A stretch of DNA of 64,000 nucleotides, taken from contig NC_060022.1 of assembly GCF_021134715.1 (NCBI RefSeq), forward strand, positions 1,555,001 through 1,619,000. Reading direction: 5' to 3'. Numbering within the stretch: position 1 is the first letter of the stretch; each line of letters begins with the position of its first letter. Source of the DNA: Daphnia pulex (Eukaryota > Arthropoda > Branchiopoda > Diplostraca > Daphniidae). This document shows positions 44,574-56,700 of the stretch, in pieces. The notes under the pieces were generated by a model. The model saw only the letters and a program-made list of their open reading frames with translations, was not told where the DNA came from and did not search any database. The translations under genes were made by a program, and so were the position numbers.

Positions 44574-46354
44574 ATGAGTGATGACACAGAAACAACTTCA
44601 TTGGTTGATTCCAGCTGTTTCACTTCTCTGTTCCAGCTGCTTGAGAAAATGAGGATGCTCAGGTATTAAAGTTCAAAATGTCTTGACTGAATGACAACAT
44701 ATCAATAGTTGTTTATGGGTAGCTTAATTTCTGTATGCCACTCAGTTCTACCTAGCTTCGAAATAGTGGTGTTCATATTGTGAAACATTTGTAGTTGAAA
44801 TAACATTTTTACAGATGGCAATGAATTTAATGTATTGTTTTTGTAAAACTTTGAAGATGGAATGTAACATTCTGTGCAGCGTTCTTTTAATGTAAAGATG
44901 GGTTTGCAGTGCTGTCTTTCAGTCCGTCAGGCGTAGCAAGGTATGATTGTAAAATTGTCTCAATTAATCTTTGATGCAAATAATTGAGTGGATGACGTTC
45001 AGGCCACCTCCCTTCAGACCATCCTCAATTAACATTTGTTGACTGCTGCATCAACACAGCTACTTAATTAAAGGTTAATTTATTTTGTAATTCCTAAAAA
45101 AGTTATGTTTTTTTCAGTGATTATCTCAACTGTTCACATTCAGAGTGCTATATAGAAGTGCTGATATTTAACCTCAATATTTAAAGATTCAATATTGGCT
45201 TGCTCTACTATTTCCTATTTCACACCATTTGATTATAATTTGTTAACGTCTTGATTGCTTTTTTCCCAACAGGTTTGTGAAGATCAGCTTCATCTAAAAG
45301 TGAGAACTCTAATTCTATCGCATCCCTAACCCTAAGTTGAGCTCCTGGTCCTGGTCTTCTAGCGTTTTCGCCATGGCTCCTTATTAAACTACGGTGAGTT
45401 TACAACTATTGGTCTATTTTCATCGATATACTTATATTGACCGTGTCTTTTGCTGGATGTTCGATTTGGATGCTCCACCGTTTGCACATTCAAAGTGGTG
45501 CCAGTTGCTTAAAGGAGTCGTTTGCTTACATTTCAATCGCCCAAGATGTCTGCCCAACATTTACAGCTCATCCAGCTTCTTACAAGCAGACTACTATACA
45601 CATACTAATCCTACACTTAACGCCCTGTACTAACTACTACACATAGTACGAAATTAGATTTTGAGCAGAGGAAGCTGTCGGCTTTATCGCCGCCAAAAAA
45701 TAATCGAACTCTTGTTTCAGTAACAATTTTCTAAATGGCTTTGGCAGTTTGGGGACTGTCTGAACAACTGACTGCGGCTTGGGCGGTAAAAAAAGGCTAA
45801 ATTTCTGAACAACGTTTCGCAAATGTGAAATATTTTCTTAGAGGTAATGACTTTTTCTTTTAATTCTTCGTTTTTTGATGGTCGTTCACATGCAGAGTTC
45901 TGACGTAGATTTTATCGGCCGTAGCTATTAACGTAATCTTGTGAATTTTCTCGAACTAACCAACTATCATAATTTATTTTTAAATATTTTTAAAGAATCA
46001 GTCTTATGAGTTAATGATTTTCATACATTCCTGTCGTAGCATTTAGAACTTTTCACTTATCGGACTGCCCTCTGCAATTCTGAATGTGTCGTAGATTCGA
46101 ATAAGCTCTCAATGTATTCAATTCAGATTCCGCACTACGCAGTTAATAATTTCGATAAGAATCCATGTCTGTGTTACCTTCCCCTAAGAAATGTATTCGC
46201 GCACTTCACGTGCACATAATGTGTAATTTTCACACGACACACAAAAGAAAAACTTAAAGTAGGATCTAAATAAGTCTATTTGATAGAATGGAAAATATGC
46301 TTTAAATGAAGACCTGCTAGGCCGAGAGACTGCTGCGTTACAGGTCTTATTTTT

Positions 46355-48496
46355 TTAACCGGATTGTGGAGCAGGATGTCCAGCCATAGTTTTCGCAATC
46401 CAGTCCAGGTAAGCGGAGACTCGGGTGTACACGGCAGGAGCGTTAGGATCATTACACTGCTGAAGACTGCCAGAAAAGAAGCTAGCGATACCTACCTGGA
46501 CTCCGTTAACCAGAATCGGACCACCTTCGTCATCCTAGTTCAAAGGTTCACGAATAATTTTTTTTTTTTATGTGTACTTTTCCCCTTTTGTTTAGTTAAC
46601 GATATGTAAAATATTCTCTTTTAACTAGGGTATTAAGAACTGACCACGCAGATGGAGCTAGTGGTTCCGCCGGCACACAGCATAGAGTTAACGTTGAATA
46701 AGCTGCCCCAATTTTGGCTGCAGATTTGATCACCGAGAACTTGGACATTGGCCACCTTCAATGTGTCTGAACTGAATCCTCCTTTTCGTTAAAAAATCAA
46801 GTAAAATTATTATTTAATCATTTTAGCACACAACTCAACTTTATCTAAATGAAAATTTTTACCATCCGATGTTAGTCCCCATCCAGTAATTATGCCGTTG
46901 GTATTATTAACAATTGCTAGGGTTTTTATGGCTGCTTTGGCGATTGGCTTCGTCGTTGTTTTAGTTGTTGGCTTCGTTGTTGTTTTGGTGGTCGTCTTCG
47001 TTGTTGTGGTGGTTGGCTTTGTTGTTGTGGTGGTTAGTTTCGTAGTGGGTTTAGTTGTAGTCTTGGTTGTAGTGGTTGGTTTCGTAGTAGTCTTGGTTGT
47101 AGTGGTTGGTTTCGTAGTAGTCTTGGTTGTAGTGGTTGGTTTAGTTGTAGTTGTTGGTTTAGTTGTAGTCTTGGTTGTAGTGGTTGGTTTAGTTGTAGTC
47201 TTGGTTGTAGTTGTTGGTTTAGTTGTAGTCTTGGTTGTAGTGGTTGGTTTCGTAGTAGTCTTGGTTGTAGTGGTTGGTTTAGTTGTAGTCTTGGTTGTAG
47301 TTGTTGGTTTAGTTGTAGTCTTGGTTGTAGTGGTTGGTTTCGTAGTTGTTTGGGTTGTAGTGGTTGGTTTCGTAGTTGGTTTAGTTGTAGTGGATTGAGT
47401 GGTGGTGGTTTTAACTGTAGTTTTTGGTGTTGTTGTTTGAGCTGGTGTTGTGGTAGTTGTAGGAGCTGGTGTTGTGGTAGTTGTAGTAGCTGGTGTTGTG
47501 GTTGTTGTAGAAGTTGGTGATGTTGTGGTTTGAGCTGCAGTTGACATTGAAGTTATCGGACTTTGGGTTGTTGCTTCCGTCATTGGTGGTGCTGTTGTTG
47601 TTTGTTGTGTAGGAAGTTGGACGGGTGTAATTGTCGTTACAGGTGACGTTAAAACTATTATGGCGACGTCATTAACCTAATTTTTCATGTTTAGGAAATG
47701 CTGTATTGTAGGTAGCACTTAAGAACGTTTAAATACCGTGAAATACTTACATAACCGGTAGAAACGATCGAGAAGTTTTCATGAACGATGAATTCTGACA
47801 CGCCTCTTGTTACAGAGTTAGCCCCACCGCCGGTTACGTTCAATGTGTTTAGATACACACCTATGTACCCTTGTTCAGGGGAATTAGCGGCATATCTGAC
47901 CAATACATAGTCAATGGTAATAAAAAATAGAACATTAAGATTTTGCTCATTGTATGGACATGAAATTATCTCACAAAGCAATGCAGTGGGCTGCTGTCAA
48001 GACATAGGAAGGAGCAATTAAGGTCCCAACACAAGCACTCCTTGAGGAAAGTAAACTTGCCTGGAATGGAATATTAATACTTTGAATAACTTCGCTGTGC
48101 ACTGAATGGCGCTTCTTTAGATGTTTTAATTAAGCATAATGGAGATAATGGGTATTTAAATAGATTACTGTAAATGGATATTGACCAGATTGAGCGTCAA
48201 TTCCACCGATGATTCTCATGTTGGAAAGCTCATTTCCTAATGCAATCGAATTAAAGGTGATTATTTTCAAACAATTTTCGTGTTATTTCAATGTTGCAAG
48301 TAAAATGTAAGGTCCACTGTATAATGCTAAAAATTTACATTACCTATGGAAATGCTGGATACAGAATTGGAATACGCTGATCCGATAAAGAAAAAGAAGA
48401 ATGTAACCTAATATCATTCAAGTATAATTTTACATAATTCAAGAAAGAAAAAAAATAATCTTTTCTATTTATCTTACCCAAAAATTTAGACGCATG
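46355..48496 (-). CDS. Trypsin-fold protein with Ser-to-Glu active site and Thr-rich insert
   Basis: A signal peptide ([16 protein letters not shown]) precedes the mature start [20 protein letters not shown]. The histidine motif LTAAHC is intact, as is the aspartate region [11 protein letters not shown]. Right after this strand (PVQLPT) a Thr/Pro/Lys-rich stretch of about 230 residues interrupts the domain, built on a [10 protein letters not shown] unit. The fold then resumes at NGIITGWGL, a cysteine segment ([12 protein letters not shown]) and [13 protein letters not shown]. Where GDSGGP is expected the sequence reads [11 protein letters not shown], so the catalytic Ser is replaced by Glu. 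The last exon ends [15 protein letters not shown], as in trypsins. It should therefore be a non-catalytic serine protease homologue with an O-glycosylated loop, possibly a binding or regulatory protein. Eight exons join in phase; the junction after GWG is less certain. Confidence 0.8.
47020..47400 (-). repeat. 30-bp coding minisatellite in the protease homologue
   Basis: Units of about 30 bp (plus strand GTTGTAGTGGTTGGTTTCGT and variants) recur about nine times, with one shortened unit and GTT/GTA or TTC/TTA changes. On the minus strand they encode [10 protein letters not shown]. Because each unit is ten codons, gain or loss keeps the frame. The plus-strand Val-rich frame opposite it is an antisense artefact. 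Confidence 0.85.
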
Positions 48497-48794
48497 TTTA
48501 AAGTGTCGAGCGGACCTCAAAATGTCAGGAGCCAGGGAAGACGCTCAACTAATCCATTGCTGCCTAAGGTACCCCCTTAATATATTTGAAATTCATCCAT
48601 AGTTGACCCGGGTTAACGTATGTTGCTTGTGGGTGTAATAAGAGCTGTGTCTTTTCGTCATAAACTATGGCGCACAAATTAGAGGGCTTGAAGTTGAATA
48701 TTTGGGCGGTCTGCACAGCGAAAAGGCGGTGTTAAATACTTTGTGGTGCTGTTTCATTGGTAGATTTTGTTTCCCCCCGCCTTACGTGAAATGT

Positions 48795-49400
48795 TGAATC
48801 GATTTTGCTTTGCGTGACGCAGGTTCACTCACTAACAGCTATATGTTACTGTCTGTTCAAACGTTGAAATGACAGAAGTTCTGGCTTAGGTCATTAATAT
48901 GATGGACGGATATGTTGCCGGTTAAAAAAATAACGCAGAAACTGTCATACCAGTTTATGTTATAGACTTCTGCTTACCAACGCTCTACTAAATTCTTTCG
49001 AAGGTGATAAATGTTGTGCGTTTGCCGCGCTTTGCATGTCGCAGTTTTGTGCGTTTGCTGTCCATTCGAACGTTTCGAAATGACAGAAGTGGTTTGTCTC
49101 ACTTACTTGATGGACACATCCTGTCGGATATGTTGCCGGTAAAAAAAATATGGAAAAATTGTCATGTCAGATTCGATTAGGGACTACTGCTACCGTACGC
49201 TCTACTAAATTCTTTCGAAAATGATAAATGTTGTTCATTTACCACATTTTGCATGACGCAGGCTGCAGCTTTATATTATTTACTGTACTAACGTTTCAAA
49301 ATGATAAGAGTTTTGGTTTAGGTTGTCAACTTGACAACTTGTAATATGCTCACGCATATGTTGTTGTGGTTGCCAGTTGAAAACACACGCAGATGTTGTC
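48795..49400 (+). repeat. Degenerate ~215-bp tandem repeat, about three copies
   Basis: GAAATGACAGAAGT (48866 and 49077; diverged as CAAAATGATAAGAGTT near 49297), GGATATGTTGCCGGTTAAAA, CGCTCTACTAAATTCTTTCG and GATAAATGTTGT recur in the same order about every 211-221 bp. No frame is conserved among copies, so this is a non-coding tandem array or decayed satellite. Confidence 0.7.
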
Positions 49401-49889
49401 AAGTCCAATTAGCGATAAGGTTGCGAGCTGCTGATGGTTACCATACACGCGACTGACGAAACCTTATTTTTCGAAACCGGTAAACTTTAACAGAACTAAA
49501 ACAGAAAAAGAGGCTTTTCACCATTGCAGCACGAAATATGCAGTATACTGTATACTGTACGATGATAATAATTGGTATTTACAAGTGCCGTATTAACTTT
49601 GTGTCGTATTAAGGTGTATACACTTCAAAATTACACCTTGGTCGATTACAGTGTATTAAAAGGATTCGAAAACAGTAGCACGGAGATGTAGACGACACGT
49701 CATGATTTGCAAAATGCTTTTATTGTTTGGAATTGGTCATCGTATAATAGTAATCATTTAACACCTGTGAACCTTTACAGATTCCTCAGTTCAACTTGAC
49801 ATAACAAAATAATCCAACATCAAATAAGTGTTGCTTTAAAAAAGCTACTTTAGGCTGAATTTAATCAAAACTGCATAATAATCAACACT

Positions 49890-50400
49890 CGATGCTTAAT
49901 ATGAACACAACAATTTCTTATGTGTATTTATGGAAATGTGTAGCTTACACAAGCTGATTTCACTTAACAGCACCAGATTGTTTAGAAGAAGTCATCAATT
50001 CACGTACCACTACCAGTTTTACAAATTATTTGAAAAATTCTAAGGCCCTTTCATCCAGGGAGACAAAGTAAGTAAATCATGATAATTTTTGCAATTTATT
50101 AAAGATTTCATTCCGAGAATCATCACATCCCTACGTGATGTAAAAGAACATCCTAAGATGCATAAATTTAATATAAGAAAATAATGGAATGTTTCAACTA
50201 AAGCATGTTGTTTTGAAATATTCACATAGGCTGCTGTCTACCACATAAGAACTGCTTGGTAGTGTAAATTGCAAACATGAAATTTCTTTGCTCTATTTTG
50301 TCTTTACATTTTATATGGACGTGTTCAGCTTACGTGGACTGATTTATAGCATATTTTGTTTTTAGTAAGTCATCAAGCTTCCTATTCTTCTGTATTATTC
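49890..50400 (+). repeat. Local duplication upstream of astacin
   Basis: TGTGTAGCTTACACAAGCTG..AAGAAGTCATCAA (near 49937-49998) reappears as CGTGTTCAGCTTACGTGGAC..AGTAAGTCATCAAG (near 50320-50377). Identity is moderate and the function is unknown. Confidence 0.35.
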
Positions 50401-50712
50401 GTCTAAGTAGTTCTACCTTACCATTGTGTATGTTTTCGACTGTATTCCAGTAAGCAGTTGGGTCGGAGACTCGCAGAGCCCAGAGCCGTTAAACCCCGCC
50501 CCCCGTTGTGTGTTATCATGCAGGCACACATGTGCGTCAGCAACGCGACTCCGAATAGGTATAACTAGGTTTAAATACCAGCCGTTTCAGTGCCTTGTAT
50601 CATCATTTCAATTGCAGAATTGTAGCTGAACTTTTCTTCCACAATCATCGTTATTAAAAACAGCATGTTCTTCTCTAATCATTTTATCTTTAGATCTTTC
50701 ATACACGAGAAA

Positions 50713-52114
<1,402 letters not shown>

Positions 52115-52740
52115 ACAGCGTCTTTTTATTGCTTCTCACTGGCTACGACGATAAGATTCCTATTGAAGACTTCACCATCCACGTATAATATCTTTTTATA
52201 AAACTTTACAAAAAAAGTTTTTAGCATTTATAATTGTATTACTATGTTTTGGTGCAGGATATTTTCTCTTTTCATTGAATGCTTTTAATTTATCCTATCT
52301 TATCTCTAATACATAAAGTAGTTGGTTGCACTTAAATCATATAAAGTTTTCTTTTGGAGCGAGAAAAATGCTTTCCTCGCCCGGTTTTTTAAAGCTCACT
52401 ATTATTAAAATATTATGGTGATCAAGTGGAAGCTTCAACCTTTTATAGGAATAATTGGCTTTTTAAGTTGGCGGCTGGACATCACTAAAATTTTTATAAG
52501 TATTACAACTTTCGCTTCAAATTTTTTGAAATATCGTTAGTACTTAAAAATTTTGTTTACAGGAAATTCAGTTAGTGTAAAATATCATTTTTATCAAGAG
52601 AGTCGGTTTTCGGAGTGCACTATGCCACATTTGGGTGAAATTGCAAGTAAGTGTTTGTTTGACTATTTCATTTGGTGGCAATGTTTGGTCAGGAAATCCA
52701 ATTTCTAACTTCATGCATCTAGTTTTCGAAATTCATTAAT
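52115..52740. other. 3' flank of the astacin gene
   Basis: AT-rich, with no further gene seen. Confidence 0.3.
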
Positions 52741-53707
52741 TGTTACTGACTAGCATTTATCAAGCAATTGTCCTGTCGATGCATGGCGATTTGTTTGTAC
52801 TAACCTTTTTATTTTTGCAGATTTGAGGCCAGAGCCAGCCTTCATAAACCACACAATATGCAAGTTTTGCTTGTGCGGGTGTTAACTGTTAACCTGCCAT
52901 CAGCAACAATCTCAGTATCATCGCTTGGGTAATTATTTCCTTTACTTTTATTGACCTGTGACCTACTAGATATTTTAATGCTGCATTACCTGCATCAATG
53001 CAGTGTATTACATGTAAACCTTTAATTCTTTCATTTATTAACAATTAGGGTTTACCCAGTCTCATTTTTAACTTTTTCTGAGTTGTTCAGCAGAACTTAT
53101 TGTTTTTGAAAATACTTATTTGTAACCCATTTTCTATTTTTATTTAGATAAAAAGAATCCCATTGCATTGGGAAAACTACCGATGTCAATCGAGTTACGG
53201 ATATCTCTGTTTCTCCTTTCTTTAAATGCACTCGTCTCCTACGCCCATGCCACGTGAATGTGGGGATATTCACGAGGACACCCTTTTTCCTATATCCCGT
53301 CTGGCGTAATTTTACTCTTCAGCGGATGGATGGAGCAACTGACTTAGATGCCTGACTGTATTTCCCATTCATAAAGGTAGGACAAAATTGTTCTATTCTT
53401 CCTTTTTGACATTTATGGGTCGCGTTGATTATAAATCGTTACGTAGTCGGAATATGTTTATTCCTAAGCTAGGCGGTTCTGACTGCAACTATTTTCTCTC
53501 TCCGTTTTTATTTTTTCTCAGTAAGGGTTCACTAAAAATCTTATTTGTCGAACGACTGCAGATCAGGCTTGTTTTTGTACCTCACCACTTTTTCTGTGGG
53601 TAAATCATCACATTCGAAAATATTTGAACTTTAAACACCTTCAAACAAAGTGCAACAAGACAATTTTTTTACCAAGAGAGACCTGCCGCCACACCGGCAT
53701 CTCCTCG
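52741..53707 (+). repeat. Duplicated segment, copy 2 (partner at 21.5-22.4 kb)
   Basis: It aligns in the same orientation with 21511-22436, including the exon-like block (here 53148-53376) with its TTATTTAG acceptor and AAAG|GTAGGAC donor. The frame starting at 53183 keeps a signal-like start but ends after 24 residues. Divergence is clearly greater than between recent copies, so the duplication is not young. Confidence 0.75.
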
Positions 53708-56700
53708 TCTGTGCTTCTTAGATTCTTTTTAGGTTATTACAGTAAAGCCAATGTAATAGTAATAGTCCGTTACAGAGCTCTGCACTAAAAATTTCAATTT
53801 AACTGAAAGGTTGTTTTCTAAAAAGAAACGAATAGCAAAGGACACTTTTGTGGCTGATGAATATGTCCTGATAACCATCCACTCACGAAAGAGTTTCATG
53901 GACTCGGGACATGCTCAGCAGCTGAGTATCCACACAGTCGACAGTCACACTATAACACGCACTCCATCACGGTGCCAATCCACACCTTTCGATTCGGGGC
54001 GTGATGAAATCCGTGGCTCGGTTTTTTAAATTTTATTTAAATATAAAAGAGTGTCATCAAAAGCATCGGGCGACGAAAAGGGAAGGACAGTTCCATCACG
54101 CAGCTCTGCTGCTTTGTTGTGTCGGTTGGGTCCTTCTTTTATTATTAGTTATGCACGAGGGCGTGTAGTTATATAGTCGTTCTATCAGCATCACACATTC
54201 TTTTTCAGTCCATCTATCATCGTTTCTACTTCTATTCTAGATCTTATCAATTCCAAGATCATCAATTTTTTTTTCTTCTTCTCAATTGGATAAACTTAAA
54301 TGGAAATGAATTTTTTTCCCCCGATTTAGTGATTAAAACAAGATGGAAACACACACACACAAAAAAGGAAAATTCTCTTTTCATATTTTTGATTTGAGGT
54401 AAAGCCGCAGGAGGCAGCGCAGCCGAACAAGGGGAACGTGCGTCCGCATCCATCCGTTATTTTATAGTAGGACTCGTTCCGCTCATTAACTTCTCTTTTA
54501 CCTTTTTGTTTGGGGGGGCCCCTTTAAGCCTTTTGTCTGCAGCTCCACTGTCCTTGATGGGCCAAACGAAACGTTAATATACGATCGAGAATGTAATAAG
54601 GGATGAAAAAGAAACGATTGTAAAAAATTTTCAGATGGAATTTCTGTTGTGTTTTTTACAGAACGAACGCCATCACTCCGCTGTTGTTATATTCTGGGTG
54701 GGTACGGGCATTCTACCGTGATTGCAGGACAGCATCACGCCGCTATTATTATTATAACTCTATGCAATCAAACTGCCATTTTAGTTCTCTCTCTCTGAAC
54801 CAGGAAAAAAGCGAACACACCAAAAAGTCTATTTCTTTAACTGCAAAATAAGACAAACAAGCGCAGTTGGAGGCCATCAAGGGGAGAGACCACCCTTACG
54901 CAGAATAAGATTTATGTCTAGCGCCCACTCGCGTGATTTATTTCACTCTTTCACTTTCGTAAAAGGACGCAGTGTGTCTCGCAACGGCAATTGTTTGTTC
55001 CAACAACATTTCCACGTTGTCACAATAACGAGAAACGTGACCGTTACGTCAGCCGGGAATGTATATTGAAATACAAACATTTTTGAGGGGCCTCTTTTGT
55101 GTCGTTCACCTGCATATGTATACGGTCATAAAGACGTCAAACATCCATCCAGCACACAAATATAGAGATGTAGCGTCACACAGCGAGAGAGAAACAACAA
55201 TTAACTGACCCTCAGCATAAACAATTAATCATCTAATATTTGCTCTTGCCAGCAGCAGGTTACACTGTTATTACGACGACTGGTGGTGGTGGTCTTAAAT
55301 GTTCTTTACACACATCACACGCGACCATCAGATAATGTACACACATAAAAATATGCGCTAGTGTATACATACTATATAGGGGGAAAACAGTTCCTGCATA
55401 AACCCAACATGTGCGCTAGGCAGTTAAATAAATTCTGGGGAAAAGCGTTAGGAATTTATGGGAACTTTTTTTGTTTGTGTGTCACGACATCAGTTGACAT
55501 GTCTATTACCCCCCTTCAACCCGTCTATTTGTGATGCTATATGTAGGCCTACACGTGTAAAAGTTGAGACGTTTGGCTCGCACCTGGTCGTATCTTCACA
55601 ATTCTGTCACGGAATGGCTCACCTGATTTACGTCGTCATTAGCCAAGGATTTCGTAGGGGAGATGCTATTAGAAAGGGGGGGGGGAAGAAAACAAGTGAT
55701 GTAGAAGCCATCAGACAATAATCAGCTTTACTCATTGTGTAGCTGTCTAGCTCCGCGCGAGTGCACCGACTGTGGAATGCCAAAACCGGAACGAATGGAT
55801 ATTATGGACTCTCTCGGCTGTTATAAGAGTATATGGGGCTACTTTCCGTCTAATAAATACACTGCTGGCAAGGCCATCAAGTGGGGTGGAAATACATGAC
55901 AGTGTAGCAAGACGTGTGTAGATATCCGACACACATACAGCCGAGCATATAAAAGATTTGTTGCTATACGTTTCGGCTGGATGAGATGCGGATGTGTGAG
56001 ACTATAATAACGCGCGGGGGCTATGGCGACGTCACGCTTTGTCTGATTATTATTACGATTATTATGTAGTGAACTATACTGCGGCTAGTGAGAGCCAGCA
56101 TACAATTAGCACTCTATATCAGCCATCACGTATAGTATTTTGAGGCGATGGGCCGGAAGTGGATGGATGATGACTTTTGTCAAGTCTAAATTATCTGAAT
56201 AGACGAAAAATGAAAAGCAGCTGGTATTTTTCACGTCGAAAAGGGAAAACTAAGTTTTAAAAAATTGGTCAAAACGAACTGGCGTGCAGAGATGACACTG
56301 ACGGCCAAAAATAGGGAAAAACCGCCAAGCAGAGAGGGGGGTGAAAAACGGATGTATTCAATTAGCATCGTCTCCCAGTGTCGTCCCCTCTAACCTGTCT
56401 ATTCTAACTATGATAGACCCAATATTAAAATGCTGCCAGCAGCAGCAGTAGCTCCCACTGACGGAAGAGGACATGAAAAAGAGACCGACGAAAAGGGGGG
56501 GGAAATGATGGGGTTCCTCTTCTTTTTCTTTGAAGCTTTTTCATTCCATTTTTGGAACTCGACAAAGAAGAGCACAGCAAGTGCCAAGTGTTTCTGGCTA
56601 AGGCCTCAGCAAAGTGCGTGGGGAGAGAGAAATGCCCAGTAGCCTTTTTTGAGCCTTGTCTTAGGCCGTACATTTTGGTTGTTGTTGATGATGATGGCGA

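Larger units (their letters stand above)
43977..46354. other. Intergenic region upstream of coilin, with inverted repeats
   Basis: About 2.4 kb without a convincing gene. It includes the inverted-repeat structure at 44190-44575. A possible untranslated exon pair lies near 45274-45392 (acceptor CCCAACAG, donor ACG|GTGAGT) with no long frame. Short open frames at 45394-45646 have no features. Confidence 0.35.
48497..50712. other. Spacer between the protease homologue and astacin, with repeats
   Basis: It holds the promoter sides of both genes, which diverge from here, and two repeat structures (48795-49400 and 49890-50400). No other gene is supported. A GC-richer stretch at 50450-50550 precedes the astacin gene. 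Confidence 0.35.

Noticed and set aside
45394-45646. Two short frames after a donor-like site
   Set aside because: They overlap in different frames, lack ATG context, and show no conserved features. An untranslated exon is possible, but a protein is not supported.
46892-47398. 168-residue plus-strand open frame made almost only of Val, Gly, Phe and Leu
   Set aside because: It is the exact antisense of the Thr-rich repeat of the protease homologue; the open frame follows from the repeat, not from coding selection.
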